Numbered from the stretch's first letter, positions 9,063-19,982 are shown. The stretch is DNA of 64,000 nt from Candidozyma auris (GCF_003013715.1 NC_072815.1:434001-498000); one strand, 5' to 3'. Numbers and translations are program-made. Notes: generated by a model not told the origin, from the sequence alone.

Positions 9063-9953
9063 ATGTCTCTAGAGGATCTAAGACAGATAATTCCTACACC
9101 GTTGGAGGAGATCTATCCAGAGGACGAGCCACAATTCACGCCTCCCACCCGCAAGAAAAGCTGGGTACACAAGGCGTCATCGATCCTACTAAATATCCAG
9201 AAGTACCTGGCCTACGGGTTCTTGGGATTCTACGGGCTCCACTTGGCATCAACAGTCATTGTTCCCGGGCTAGGATTGAGCCAGAAAACGTGCCAGAATG
9301 TGTTTGAAATGGCCAGAAATGTGTACATGGGACCCTTAATGGAGCCTACTATGGTGTACGCTACCGGTGTTCTCCACGTGGCTGCTGGGGTGGCTCTACG
9401 AGTGGTGAGGAGTGTAGCAAGACGTGACAGAAGAGTTCGTAAAGAAACAGACATCATCATTAAAGAAGAGAACAGAGACGATATCGGTCTCGGAGGTATC
9501 GGCACCATCTTTGGGCTTGGGTTCAAGAAGCTGTGGATCTCATCGCAGTTCCCCAGCTTCACGCCGTTGACGTTTTCAGGATACATCATGACCGGGGCGT
9601 TGGCTTATCATTTCGCCAAAATGAAGTTGGGCCCCGTAGCCATCGATGGGGACTCCTCGCTAATTACCTTGTCTTATGTGACACACTACCTACACCAGTC
9701 TCCGTATGGGTCATTGGGATGCTACTTCAATTACGCCATGCTCGTGCTTCTCCTGTGGGTATCATTTTATCACACAGTGAGTGGTTTGTTCAAATATAGA
9801 CGTCAGTTCAGCTTGAGGGCTAAGAAGATAGCATATGGCATCATAGCCTTCATGACAGCACTCAGCGTATTTTCCATCACACGCATGCGCCACTGGAGCT
9901 TGGAGGTTGGTTTCTTAGGCAAACAATTTGCCAAATACCTCTTTGTGGTGTGA
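9063..9953 (+). CDS. MCP1: Mitochondrial outer-membrane protein Mcp1
   Basis: A 296-residue polytopic protein with about five membrane spans (around residues 38-60, 93-115, 165-190, 213-238 and 258-278). It has paired DUF1691-type segments: LAYGFLGFYGLHLAS followed by VYATGVLHVAAGVALR, then FTPLTFSGYIMTGALAYHFAKMKLGP. S. cerevisiae Mcp1 is an outer-membrane protein whose overproduction compensates for loss of the ER-mitochondria tether ERMES. It works with Vps13 at mitochondrial contact sites. The ATG at 9063 is the first in frame; the frame upstream opens only with a GTG. Confidence 0.88.
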   Translation: MSLEDLRQIIPTPLEEIYPEDEPQFTPPTRKKSWVHKASSILLNIQKYLAYGFLGFYGLHLASTVIVPGLGLSQKTCQNVFEMARNVYMGPLMEPTMVYATGVLHVAAGVALRVVRSVARRDRRVRKETDIIIKEENRDDIGLGGIGTIFGLGFKKLWISSQFPSFTPLTFSGYIMTGALAYHFAKMKLGPVAIDGDSSLITLSYVTHYLHQSPYGSLGCYFNYAMLVLLLWVSFYHTVSGLFKYRRQFSLRAKKIAYGIIAFMTALSVFSITRMRHWSLEVGFLGKQFAKYLFVV

Positions 9954-10363
9954 TTGGATATTGGTTATCGAAGGCTACTAGACCTTTTAGCGCGTATGCA
10001 GCCATGCAAATGTCAGCCCACAAACTCTTGATCCCTTTCTGGGGTACATATATATATATAACTACAGCATCTTAAGTTCATCTTATATTCTGTGTATTTC
10101 GGTGTACAATAAATAAAGCTATAACAAGCAATGTGCGCTTGAATCACCGGGTGTTTCCGAACTACCGACTGGAGCACTGAAATGTCAATGTCAACATCGA
10201 CAGTTTCATATGCCTCGTCAAGTGTTCACCAGCTCCGAATCAACGGAGAAATCATGAAATTTAACGAGACGCCAGACACTTGGCCTGACACAAAAGTTTG
10301 ACAGATGAAAACACCAATGTTATGCAAGGGTAAACAGAGCCAGAGAGCATGCTTAGAGCAAGC
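9954..10363. other. Convergent intergenic region MCP1 / ISU1
   Basis: About 410 bases between two gene 3' ends, with a short TA repeat near 10046-10061 and AATAAA-like signals near 10108. No gene seen. Confidence 0.6.
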
Positions 10364-10900
10364 TTAGGCAGTGGCAGGGCCCAAAGTGGGTTCCTTAACG
10401 GCACTGGCTCTCTTGGATCTGTAGTCCTTGACAGCAGACTTGATGGCGTCCTCAGCCAACATGGAGCAATGCAACTTCACTGGTGGCAACGACAATTCCT
10501 TGGCAATAGCCGTGTTCTTGATGCGCATTGCCTCCTCGATGGTCTTGCCCTTGACAAGCTCAGTGACATACGAAGAAGAGGCGATAGCAGAGCCACAGCC
10601 GAAAGTCTTAAACTTAACATCCTTGATCACGCCAGTGTCTTCATCCACCTTTATTTGCAATCTCATGACATCACCGCAAGCTGGCGCACCCACCAACCCG
10701 GTTCCCACGTCAGCATCGTTTTTATTCAACACACCAACGTTTCTGGGGTTGGCATAGTGATCAAGCACTTTTTCATGATACATTCTCTTTGAGGCCACTG
10801 GAACCATAGCGGGCATTCTCAACGCTGGTCTAGCAGCGGCAAACGCTGGTCTGGCCAATCTGGCCGATGTAAGCATAGGTCTGGCAAGTTGTCTCAACAT
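10364..10900 (-). CDS. ISU1: Mitochondrial iron-sulfur cluster scaffold
   Basis: A 178-residue protein of the IscU/Isu family on which new Fe-S clusters are built in the mitochondrial matrix. A basic presequence (residues 1 to about 35, rich in Arg and Ala) precedes the mature domain starting near YHEKVLDHYANPRNVG. The three cluster-ligand cysteines are present: C75 (GAPACGD), C102 (FGCGS) and C145 (KLHCSM). The LPPVK motif recognised by the mitochondrial Hsp70 Ssq1 is at 138-142. The C-terminus is about ten residues longer than usual (ASAVKEPTLGPATA). Start ATG at 10898-10900. The frame is open further upstream with a possible earlier ATG, but the presequence argues for this one. Confidence 0.97.
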   Translation of the reverse strand: MLRQLARPMLTSARLARPAFAAARPALRMPAMVPVASKRMYHEKVLDHYANPRNVGVLNKNDADVGTGLVGAPACGDVMRLQIKVDEDTGVIKDVKFKTFGCGSAIASSSYVTELVKGKTIEEAMRIKNTAIAKELSLPPVKLHCSMLAEDAIKSAVKDYRSKRASAVKEPTLGPATA

Positions 10901-11689
10901 TGTTAATGAAGATAAAGATGTGTCCAGATGAAGAAGAAGTAGTGGGTGGAATGTAGTGCGGAGAGACTGATTTTTATGATAAGCGATGACTGGGAGGAAG
11001 GGATTGGATACAGGGCGGAGGTTGGTCATGTGGGCGCGCCGATGTCGGTTCCGCTGCCGAAAACAGAGTCGGGGCGCGCGACATTTACTAAGCAACGATG
11101 AAGCAAGGTGATTGGACGAGAGGAGGCAGGATTCGGAAGGGGAGAGACGACCTTGATCCACGATCCGAGAATTTAGGTGTCGGAGAATAGACGGAGTGAA
11201 GATGACGGAGAAAACGGGAGCTCCTATCTATGGGGGCCCATGCGACATTTTTCAGACTTCTTTAGGAAAATGGGTCGACAATGTCGTTTCTATCTCCTTC
11301 GATCGTGAGCACGGTGCTGTGAGCTTACCTTAGTGAGCTTAGTGAGCAAAGTTAGCTGAGGGCATAGTATTTCTCTAGACTGCGACATAGACTTCTAGAC
11401 TCGTGGTGTTGTATGACCAGGTGACAGAAATTATATGTCGAATTTGAAGGCGATTGTAGCTGTCGATTTGGCACGTATGTTGATGTAGATTTTTTTGCGG
11501 CAGATTTATGTTGACTTGACTCTGATTGACTTCGCTTAATAAAGAGGCAACAACGGCCAAGTACGTTAATGAAGTCCTTTGCCACTACTTGGCTGAGTAA
11601 AGCTGTAATATGTGGTTTACTCTGAAATTTTACGATAAATGTTTCACTTTGGTTAGACTGGAAGGTGACACTCTGGTGGACGGTGGAAA

Positions 11690-11700
11690 TGGCTGCGAAA
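11690..11700 (-). promoter_or_regulatory. TTTCGCAGCCA motif copy 4
   Basis: Exact 11-mer on the sense strand of ISU1, 790 bases upstream of its ATG. Confidence 0.5.
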
Positions 11701-12781
11701 AGCAACACTACCGCTAGTCTCGAAGTTCAATCTAAATTTCGGAGGAGTGAAAGCTGTAAAGAATTGCTGGCACCTCGGGATACGTTGAAACGGGGGTTCA
11801 CGCAAAGGTGGATGTAGTTTATCAGCCAATCCTCTATATGGTATAAGAAAATACTTGCCCGCCTTCCCATCGTCAACGTCGCTGATTATTTCAATTTTTC
11901 ATATCTGGGTGACTGTTCATAGCAGATTCTTGCTCATCTAAAGTGTATTTTGTTACATTATCATGACCATCATGTTTGACCGTTGAAGACTAAATTGATA
12001 CTTACTTTCACTCTCATTTTCTTGCCGTTATGCATTTGCGCCTTGTTCTATCGATCCTATTTTGTTTTGACAGGCCACTTCAATGAATGATAGCGTTTCT
12101 GGGATGAATTGTGGTCTTGATTATCGATCTAGGGATGCTTTCACCTTTGGGGCTTACTCGCCGTAAAGTTTTTCCGTTCGTTCACTCTCGTGCCCTGTTC
12201 AACAAGTCTCCCTGATTCGACTTAGCGAGTGGGGTGAGTAAATGACTGCTCTTTTTTTTTGTACTTGCTTTTCGAACAGGTCAGATGCTACTCTGATGTA
12301 GACGCAGAACTACACCAGCCAAGGTTTGTAAATAGGTGGTTGGGCGCAATCCTGTAACATTTCGATAATTACGATGAGTAGCTCCAGCGAAGTCAATCCG
12401 CTTCTTCCATGACTTCTTCGTTGACATTGCCAAGGACTCCGCAGCGTTTGGTAGAATATGAGCTATTCAAAGTATTCCTAACCTGCCATCCTAGTCATGA
12501 CCGATAATACTGCAAAAAAAAAAAATTAGTTTCGTGTTCTTCAAAGTTGAGCCCCTCACAGCCTGACGAGTCTTATTATAGATCCATTTTTGAGTTCCCC
12601 GTAAGGGTTTTTTCTTTCACATTCTTGCTCTGACTACCAAATCCCAAAATCAAGCGACATACGACTTTACTATCAAGTACTTTATATTAAAACTGTGAAT
12701 TGTGTTTCCTAAATTTACGCCGCTCCTGTTCTCATTCGCTTCCTTGAGTACAGCATGATTTGCCCAATTAGTGGGGTTGTT

Positions 12782-12792
12782 TTTCGCAGCCA
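12782..12792 (+). promoter_or_regulatory. TTTCGCAGCCA motif copy 5
   Basis: Exact 11-mer in the sense direction of MHP1, 679 bases upstream of its ATG. Confidence 0.5.
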
Positions 12793-13470
12793 GTAACGTC
12801 ATATGGCAGGAGAACAATACCAGTCAATTGGGATCGTCCGGCAAGTCGAATTGCCGAGCAAATAAAAAATGACATCAAAGTAGTAGTAAATGGACTAGAT
12901 TCGCTCCTCAAACCAATAAGTTGCCTTTGAAATCTTCCCCATATTACCTCCCAGATCGAACTTCGCGAGCCGCACAGGGCCCTATATTTTCAAACGATGA
13001 AAGACCTCAATACTTCCCAGAAAGCTTTGGTATAAGCATTACCGTTGCACCTAATTTATCCCCGATTGCATCCCAGCCTCTATAAAAGAACTTCTTCGCT
13101 GATTCTGTTGTGTCGAACTTTACCCGATCCCCACGGTTTGGGCGTCATGTGCTTGAGATATTGTTCAGGATCATTGTTTTTGTGACCCAAAGCGGGCTAC
13201 AAGGGAAGAGCTGGAGAGAGATAGCACATGAAAAGCTTCATGGAAACAATCGATGAATTGTAGTTTCGGACGTTTTTAGTCGCCTTCCTGACATTTTTGT
13301 CGAAATAGCTCAAATCTGTACTTGCTCTGAATTCGCTGCGTCTAATTTACACACGATCTGCCCACACTGATATCGCACTGCAGGAAGAGCAAGTTCAATA
13401 AAGACACCTTTCAAACGACACCTCCAAATACACAGCTTATCAATCAACAGAGCCGAATTCCTTGTTCCGA

Positions 13471-16400
13471 ATGTCTATTCCGCCGTCGGATATTGAGACT
13501 GGCGTCTCCAACGGCGACGTCGACTGGCTATTTCGAGGCAAGTCCAAGAAACTCAATAAGAAGCTCCACCTGGATAAAGCTGGCGCTGACGAGGATAGGC
13601 TGAGGGCCGATGACAAGGATAATGGAGACAGAGAGAGAGAGAAAAGTGGTTCGAGAAGATCTGTGAGCATGGAACTGGCGCTGAGTGAGCAGCAAGGCAA
13701 GCAGCAGGCGCCTATAGACCCTGAGGACCCTAAATACCCGCTGAAGGCAGTCCTGAAACCCACAACGGCGAGATCTCCGTCGTCTCCTGCTGCCGCATCC
13801 CAGGCATCCCCATCTACTCCACCGCAACAGCCCCGAAGACGATCCAGTATAAGCTTTATGAGTTTGGGCAATTCTGGCTCCAATGGATCTGCTCATGATA
13901 GCGACTCAAGCTCGTCGCAGCCGCCTCTGAGATCAAATTCTGGAAGGGGACGCTCGTTTTTGAGCTCTCTATCACTGAAGTTCAAGAGTTCAGGTAATGC
14001 ATCCCCGAGTTCGGCTCCCCCAGCAGCTTCTACTAAACTCAATCCAAACATGATAGGCTCTGGCTCGCAGCCACCAGCGAATCAAGATTTGGCATCCTTA
14101 GTTAATAGACCCCCAGCAGAAGCTGGCATCTCTATTCCGCAGCCTAAGGGAAGGCGCTCTTCGTTTTCAGCTAGTCCAAAACTGTCAGTGGACTCGGAAC
14201 GTGGTGGTTTCTTTAAAAGAAGAACCCTGAATGTCGATCAGAACCCCCCTCCTCCTCCACCGTCACAGCGGGTTGTACTCAATCGCAATAAGAATAAGGA
14301 GAAAGTCATGCGAGAGTTTGCGGATCGAAAGCTAAAACGTGTGGCATTCGCTTTAGACAAGCTAAGTGATGATCCTCAGCAGCAGATTCCTTCAAGGCGC
14401 CCTAAAAAGGGCAACGTCTTGATTCCAGAAGACTTGACTGCTCCGCTTCCTCGCTTGTCTCAAGGCATCTCTGTGAGTGACGGCAAGGGAAACAAGACGA
14501 GTATCACTGAGACAAAGTACACCGAAAAAGAGCTCCAAATGGCCATTGAAGCACAAAGAAAAGCTCTTGCAGAAGCTGAAAAGCATGCTATGGATGCACA
14601 TCTTTCCGCCAAGCGCTTGGCAGCACAGATCTCTCTGTTCAAGACTTCAAATAAGACTTCAGCAACCATAGAAGAGGATGAGGTTGATATTCAGGCTGAG
14701 AAGATAGAAATTGACAAGCCTTTACATGTTCATGAGAATCATTTCGATGAGAGTAGCGAACACCCGGAGATTGCTATTGAAGATTTGTCTCTCGAAGATA
14801 TCTACGCTCGGTGCTGCCATCTTCGTGAAATCCTTCCCATCCCAGCAACGTTGAAACAGCTTAAGAACAAAACCAGTCCTCTACAGGTGCTCAAGCTCTT
14901 GAATCCAAAGCCAACCTTGATAGATGTTCTTTCATTCAGCGACTTCCTCGCTATCACCCCTATCAACACAGTCATTTTTGATAATGTTACAATGACGACT
15001 GAGATGCTTAAGCACTTGTTGGCGGCTTTGGTACACAGCAAGACATTGGAGAAGCTTTCTCTTCGTAACGTTGCCATCGACGAAACTGGATGGCTTTATC
15101 TTTGTGAATTCTTAGGTCGCAACCGGACAGTCAAGAAACTTGACATTTCTCAACAGAGGGTGAAGACAGTGACTAAGCAAACATCATTCCGCTCTGCCAT
15201 GAACTGGGACTTGTTTATCAAAACTTTAGTCGCCCGTGGAGGAATCGAAGAGTTGGTGATGGGAGGTTGTAAGCTTTCGGATGAGACCTTCGAAAAGTTG
15301 CTTGAGCAGGCACTCACTATTTCCACTTGCAGACTCGGGGTAGCTGCTACTGAGATCAACCTTCGCAAGTGTGAGATGATTGCTGACTGGATCAGCAGAC
15401 CCAATTCCAAGTGCGTTGGAATTGATATAGCATACAATGATTTGAGTAATGGCCAGCTTAGGCCGTTTATTGAGGCATTCAACACCAAAGAGACTCGCCT
15501 CATTTTCTTTTCGCTCAACGCTACCAATCTACAAAACATGGAAGAAGTAGGAGAGCTATTACGAGGGTTGGCCAAGGTGCAGACGCTCCGATTCTTGGAC
15601 TTGAGCTCCTTGCCACAACTATTCCCCGGGGTCATCTCAAAACTCAGCAAGACCCTTCCTTTATTCCCGTCGTTGAGAAGAGTGCACTTTGATCTAAATG
15701 AGCTCACATCACAATCTATTGACGCCATTGCCGATATCCTACCAAAGGTCAAGAACCTAGTGCATGTGTCACTTCTTGGTAATCGAAATTTGACCCGCGG
15801 TTGCATTGGCTCATTATACACGGCAGTGAAGAACTCAAACATATTCAATTTGGACTTGGACTATGACATAGTCCCAGATGAACTTTCGCAGAGATTGGCA
15901 CTTTATCTAATGAAGAATCTAGACCGTCAAGTTAGACCGGATATCAACAGCAGCCGTGGTGATACCGCACAAGACGATGTTATGTTCGACGGTTCTCTTC
16001 TTATGGAGACTGCGGAAAAGATGTTGATCGAAAGTGACAAGAACTCCGAGGAAGCCGACTTGAAGTTGCAGAAAATCATCACGAATGCATTGATTGAAAG
16101 AACCAACTCGATCAGAAAGGATATTCACAAGATCATCGATGATCTATTTCAGAAGCGTGCATCTGGAACACTCAACTTTGAGGATAAGGAGTCTTTGTTG
16201 CGCTTTTGTCTTCTTGATGCTTCTTTAGAGAAGGTCGTCCATCTTTTTGAGCAAAAGGCAAAGAAGTTTACCAGTTATCCCATGAGTCCTTCTCCTTCAG
16301 CAAAGGACGACAAGCAGCTTTCACTCGATCTGGAAATCTCTCCAGGGCGTGCCTCTGAGCCGCTGAAGAGCAGTGACCATCAGCATTTGCATGAGAGCTC

Positions 16401-17055
16401 CAAGGCCCTAATTGATGCTGGTCCTATTTTGATGGCAAAATCAAGACCCACTGCAACATTCACAGCCCCAGATTCAACATTTGAACCTCACCTGGTTGTC
16501 GTGGAATCTAGTTCGGATGGACTGAAGGTCCCAATTGATAATACCACAGGACGTCCGGTCTTATTCCGATCTATGTCACAAACGTCTTTGCATGCTAAAG
16601 AGCAAGAAAAAGAGGAGGGAGAATTTCATCGTTGGGGGTATTTCATGGAGCATAGAAAATCTGAGGCGGAGGAATCAGACGAGAAGCAGCAAGAAAAATT
16701 GGTCATTGGAGCTGTTCCATCGGGCTCAGAACTTCGTGAGGCTATTATCGAGGCAAAGGGTGTTGATTCTGTGACAGACTTGATCTCCAAAATCAGCACG
16801 CACAGAGTCAGTTTGGATGGCATCTACAACGCAGACAAGAAAAGAAACTCCGTGGAACGTAAGCCGTTACTGTCTCAATCTGAAAGCCTAGAATTCAAGG
16901 ATGCCCAGGAGACCCCACTGAGCGACGCTGCCGACGACTCACACTCCATTGACTCCGGTGATGAACAAACTGTCCATCCTGTTGTCGATGAGGCTTACGA
17001 CAAGCTTTTGAATGAGGCTCAAAGAGTCCGTTCCAACAAAGATTGCGCAACGTAG
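13471..17055 (+). CDS. MHP1: Mhp1-like leucine-rich-repeat protein (microtubule-associated)
   Basis: A 1194-residue protein. The first ~250 residues are Ser/Pro-rich and low in structure (PPPPPP and multiple SS runs). An RVxF-type docking motif, RVAF at 290-293, is followed by DDPQQQIPSRRPKKGNV. A coiled coil rich in Ala/Glu/Lys comes at about 350-390. The family hallmark YARCCHLREILPIPATLKQL begins at residue 445. Leucine-rich repeats follow to about 800, then an acidic, disordered tail. The hallmark block and the repeat region match S. cerevisiae Mhp1 (1398 residues), reported to bind and stabilise microtubules. The RVxF motif suggests binding to PP1/Glc7, which is inference. The start is the ATG at 13471; the frame upstream has only a TTG. 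Confidence 0.85.
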   Translation: MSIPPSDIETGVSNGDVDWLFRGKSKKLNKKLHLDKAGADEDRLRADDKDNGDREREKSGSRRSVSMELALSEQQGKQQAPIDPEDPKYPLKAVLKPTTARSPSSPAAASQASPSTPPQQPRRRSSISFMSLGNSGSNGSAHDSDSSSSQPPLRSNSGRGRSFLSSLSLKFKSSGNASPSSAPPAASTKLNPNMIGSGSQPPANQDLASLVNRPPAEAGISIPQPKGRRSSFSASPKLSVDSERGGFFKRRTLNVDQNPPPPPPSQRVVLNRNKNKEKVMREFADRKLKRVAFALDKLSDDPQQQIPSRRPKKGNVLIPEDLTAPLPRLSQGISVSDGKGNKTSITETKYTEKELQMAIEAQRKALAEAEKHAMDAHLSAKRLAAQISLFKTSNKTSATIEEDEVDIQAEKIEIDKPLHVHENHFDESSEHPEIAIEDLSLEDIYARCCHLREILPIPATLKQLKNKTSPLQVLKLLNPKPTLIDVLSFSDFLAITPINTVIFDNVTMTTEMLKHLLAALVHSKTLEKLSLRNVAIDETGWLYLCEFLGRNRTVKKLDISQQRVKTVTKQTSFRSAMNWDLFIKTLVARGGIEELVMGGCKLSDETFEKLLEQALTISTCRLGVAATEINLRKCEMIADWISRPNSKCVGIDIAYNDLSNGQLRPFIEAFNTKETRLIFFSLNATNLQNMEEVGELLRGLAKVQTLRFLDLSSLPQLFPGVISKLSKTLPLFPSLRRVHFDLNELTSQSIDAIADILPKVKNLVHVSLLGNRNLTRGCIGSLYTAVKNSNIFNLDLDYDIVPDELSQRLALYLMKNLDRQVRPDINSSRGDTAQDDVMFDGSLLMETAEKMLIESDKNSEEADLKLQKIITNALIERTNSIRKDIHKIIDDLFQKRASGTLNFEDKESLLRFCLLDASLEKVVHLFEQKAKKFTSYPMSPSPSAKDDKQLSLDLEISPGRASEPLKSSDHQHLHESSKALIDAGPILMAKSRPTATFTAPDSTFEPHLVVVESSSDGLKVPIDNTTGRPVLFRSMSQTSLHAKEQEKEEGEFHRWGYFMEHRKSEAEESDEKQQEKLVIGAVPSGSELREAIIEAKGVDSVTDLISKISTHRVSLDGIYNADKKRNSVERKPLLSQSESLEFKDAQETPLSDAADDSHSIDSGDEQTVHPVVDEAYDKLLNEAQRVRSNKDCAT

Positions 17056-17308
17056 CACCACAGCATTTATTAATACATATCACAAATTCAACCAATACTC
17101 GTTTAGTATTTGAATGTGGTCCTTTGCATGAATGCATTCATCGTTGCATCCGTCAACGGTAGTAAAGCATCTTCAGCAAACTATTATATCAACATAATCA
17201 CTATTTACTACACTTCATAGCTACAATAGACTTTTGAGAAGACGGTATTAGCTATTTAGAATACAACTGCGGGCAAAGTCCCCTGTCGGTGGTAAATACT
17301 AGGTGCAC

Positions 17309-18205
17309 TTACTCCTGAGCAGCCTTGAAAGCAGCGATCTTCTCGGCAATCTTGGCCTGTCTCTGCTCCTTGGTCAACTTCTTGGCCTTGTATTTCTTGG
17401 ACTCAGCAGCGTACTGCTCCTTGGTGAACTTCTTCTCAGTAGGCTTGAAAGATGGGTCCTCTCTGATCTTCTCGTGGGCGTTCATGTAAATCTCCTCAAT
17501 GTCCTCAGGGTCAATTTCCTCGTCAATGTAGGACTTGAACACCTGTCTGTACTTCTCCTCATCGTCATCCATCAACTCCTCCATGTACTCAGCAATGTGG
17601 CCACCCATGATGTACTTTCTCAAGAGCTCGGCGTCCAACTCCTCAGACTCAATGTCCCAACCAGGGAATCTGTTTGGAGAGTGAGGAATGTACAAACCAC
17701 CGTCAGAGGCACCCTTCAACACACCGAACACTCTAGCACCGGTGGTGGTTCTCTGCAAACCAATGTCCAAGAAAACCTTGAAAGGTCTTGGACCATCCTC
17801 AACGGCCTCGGTCAACTCGTACTCACCCTCGACTTCCTCGACACCCTTGTAGGTCTCGTCCAAGCCGAGCTTTTGCAAAGCTCTTCTGGCAACCAACAAA
17901 CCAGTAGCGTAGGCAGCAGACCAGTTGGTCAAACCGTGCTTGATACCGTATCTTGGCAACTCGTGAGAGTAGGCAGCGGTCAACACAATATCACCGACAA
18001 TCTGGGACGAAACGATCTGGGCAATGATGTCCTTGTTGGTGAATCTAACAACCAATCTGTACTTTGGCGAGTTGTACTTAGCCTTGTGCTGAGCGACCAA
18101 TCTCTTTCTCTGGTAGTAGTCGGTCTTACCCTCTCTTCTTCTACGGAAGGGGGTCTGGAATCTGGAAGAGTAGGCAGAGGTCTTGACTGCTTTGTCGAAA
18201 GCCAT
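17309..18205 (-). CDS. RPL5: 60S ribosomal protein L5 (uL18)
   Basis: A 298-residue protein, one residue longer than S. cerevisiae Rpl5. It binds 5S rRNA and with Rpl11 forms the 5S RNP of the central protuberance. Family blocks are all present: AYSSRFQTPFRRRREGKTDY at the N-terminus, KYRLVVRFTNKDIIAQI, YGIKHGLTNWSAAYATGLL, GVLKGASDGGLYIPHS, and the Lys-rich C-terminal helix that contacts 5S RNA. Codon use is strongly biased toward a small codon set, as expected of a highly expressed gene. No intron. Convergent with MHP1, 253 bases apart. Confidence 0.98.
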   Translation of the reverse strand: MAFDKAVKTSAYSSRFQTPFRRRREGKTDYYQRKRLVAQHKAKYNSPKYRLVVRFTNKDIIAQIVSSQIVGDIVLTAAYSHELPRYGIKHGLTNWSAAYATGLLVARRALQKLGLDETYKGVEEVEGEYELTEAVEDGPRPFKVFLDIGLQRTTTGARVFGVLKGASDGGLYIPHSPNRFPGWDIESEELDAELLRKYIMGGHIAEYMEELMDDDEEKYRQVFKSYIDEEIDPEDIEEIYMNAHEKIREDPSFKPTEKKFTKEQYAAESKKYKAKKLTKEQRQAKIAEKIAAFKAAQE

Positions 18206-19358
18206 TTTTGTTAGTTGGTTCTAGATGGGGAATTGAGAAGAGAAGAATTTTTCACTTTTTAGTGAGGCCCTCACTGAAAATAAAATAGGCGGGGCACGAC
18301 CCTTGGTGAGAAAAGTTGCAGATGGAAGGCTACAAATTACGCGCGCGTTAAGTATAGTTGGTACCGTACATTCTGTCGTAGGTTGTAAATTACGGTTTGG
18401 AAAGGAAGCAAGGAAGCATGTAGATGATTTAAGCGCTAGTGAAAATACAAAAAAACAAAAACTTTTCATGTAAGCCTTCTTTTGTTGCCACTTTGGGCGA
18501 GAACTAGTGATGGTGTGTGCTATTTGATGCACAGTGCAATGATGTGAGGAGCGATGATCCTAACGAGTAGTTAGCACCGGCTTTTGTCCATTTCCGTAAC
18601 GATCAATGCCTTCACTCCACGCATCCTTGATTAGCAGATCCCAGGCGGTCTCCGTTGAAGTGCATCTCAAAAGTGGGCTCCTTTGGTTTACCCCAGCCAT
18701 TGTTTGCATATTCTCTTAATGGCTGCGAAACGTCAGATAGACTATGCACAAGCGAATTGTGAACAAAACAAAAGGACTGTTGTGGTATTTATATCGTAGC
18801 TTACACTCTGCAGTGAGCTTTAAAAGTCTTCTTTCTTTTCAAAGGATTGAGAAACTTTCGTAAACTACCCTGGAATGCCGAGGGTGGGGGAAAGGGTAAC
18901 TCAGTGCACTTTGCAGCGAATCGATAACATCATCATAAGCACAACAGTCGAAACAAAAATGATCAATAACTTTAATATGATTATCTTGTCATCTTCAAAC
19001 ACATAATTGCCTCTCTTCCTACAAGATGGCGCAATTATTGATTTTCTATCTTAGGTTTATTATTTATGTACGGTCCATTCTTCAGGCACAACACTCCTCG
19101 CTTAAACTTTTGACGTGCACCAGCAGATTTGCACCCATTCTGTAGACTGCCCACAGAGAAGAAGGTAAAAACCTAACTTTTTTGATGAAAACTTCCTGCA
19201 AGCTTGTCAATCTACTCTGTAACGATCAACAGAAACAAGCCGCCTCAATACACCAGTTCTAATGTTCTTCTCCGTCGGCATTGCCTCTGCATAGTGCATC
19301 GTTGCCCTCGCCTCTATCTTGCCTCTCCAAAGTACCCTCCAGCCACTCATTCCACCCA
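18206..19358. other. Divergent intergenic region RPL5 / MTP18-type gene
   Basis: 1.15 kb containing the RPL5 promoter. One exact TTTCGCAGCCA copy (18720-18730) reads in the RPL5 sense direction. No gene seen. Confidence 0.6.
18720..18730 (-). promoter_or_regulatory. TTTCGCAGCCA motif copy 6
   Basis: Exact 11-mer on the RPL5 sense strand, 515 bases upstream of its ATG. Confidence 0.5.
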
Positions 19359-19982
19359 ATGTCCACTGAAGAGTCTTCAAGGCCCCAGCAGGCCCCAGAA
19401 GAGGGAAATCTCAGATATGCTGCTTACGCCAACCGGTTCAGAACAATTCTCCGTGCTTCCCACAGATACATCGCCTACACCTCGGACATTGGCGAGTCCT
19501 TCCGGCCCGTGGCCCACCCGTATTTGGTGACGTTGGGATACGGTGTATCCTGGGCGTATTTGTTGTGTGACGTTGGATACGCCTCATGGGTGGTGAAGAT
19601 GAGGAACGAAGGAAGATACAAGCCGGGGCTTTTGCCATGGCAACCGACACCAGAGGAGAACAAGGAAGAAGCGGTGAAGTACAGACAACAGGTGGGCAAC
19701 TCGCTCTCTGAAACGGACTGGAGGGTGCAGTTTGCAAAAAGAGGCATTTTCCAAGGTCTTGCCTCCATGGGATTGCCTGCATTGACCATCCACTCTGCCG
19801 TAAGGTACTCGTCAGTGTTGTTCAAAAACGTCCAGACCAAGGCGATCAAGACATACGGCCCTGTCAGTGTGGGCTTGGGTATCGTGCCTCTTTTGCCGTA
19901 TATCTTCGACGAGCCTGTTGAGCACGTGGTGGACTATGTGTTTGACCAAGGCGAGGCCTTCTACAGAAAGAAGTTAGAGTAG
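19359..19982 (+). CDS. Mitochondrial fission process protein 1 (MTP18) family
   Basis: A 207-residue protein of the MTFP1/MTP18 family. The conserved start of the domain reads YAAYANRFRTILRASHRYIAYTSDIGESFRPVAHP. A span follows (LVTLGYGVSWAYLLCDVGYAS), then the WRVQFAKRGIFQGLASMGLPALTIHSAV segment and a final LPYIFDEPVEHVVD motif. In animals the protein sits in the mitochondrial inner membrane and promotes fission; its fungal role is little studied. Three to four membrane segments are likely. The ATG at 19359 is the first in frame. Convergent with BNA1, 102 bases away. Confidence 0.9.
   Translation: MSTEESSRPQQAPEEGNLRYAAYANRFRTILRASHRYIAYTSDIGESFRPVAHPYLVTLGYGVSWAYLLCDVGYASWVVKMRNEGRYKPGLLPWQPTPEENKEEAVKYRQQVGNSLSETDWRVQFAKRGIFQGLASMGLPALTIHSAVRYSSVLFKNVQTKAIKTYGPVSVGLGIVPLLPYIFDEPVEHVVDYVFDQGEAFYRKKLE

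Larger units (their letters stand above)
10901..13470. other. Long divergent intergenic region ISU1 / MHP1
   Basis: About 2.6 kb with no credible gene. Two exact TTTCGCAGCCA motifs sit in opposite orientations, each in the sense direction of its nearer gene (11690-11700 toward ISU1, 12782-12792 toward MHP1). Homopolymer A/T runs lie near 12250 and 12512. A TATAAAAG sequence is near 13081. Unusually long for this otherwise compact genome. Confidence 0.6.

Noticed and set aside
11352..11708. 118-codon minus frame upstream of ISU1
   Set aside because: Opens with a non-ATG codon and contains the 11-bp motif; composition looks non-coding.
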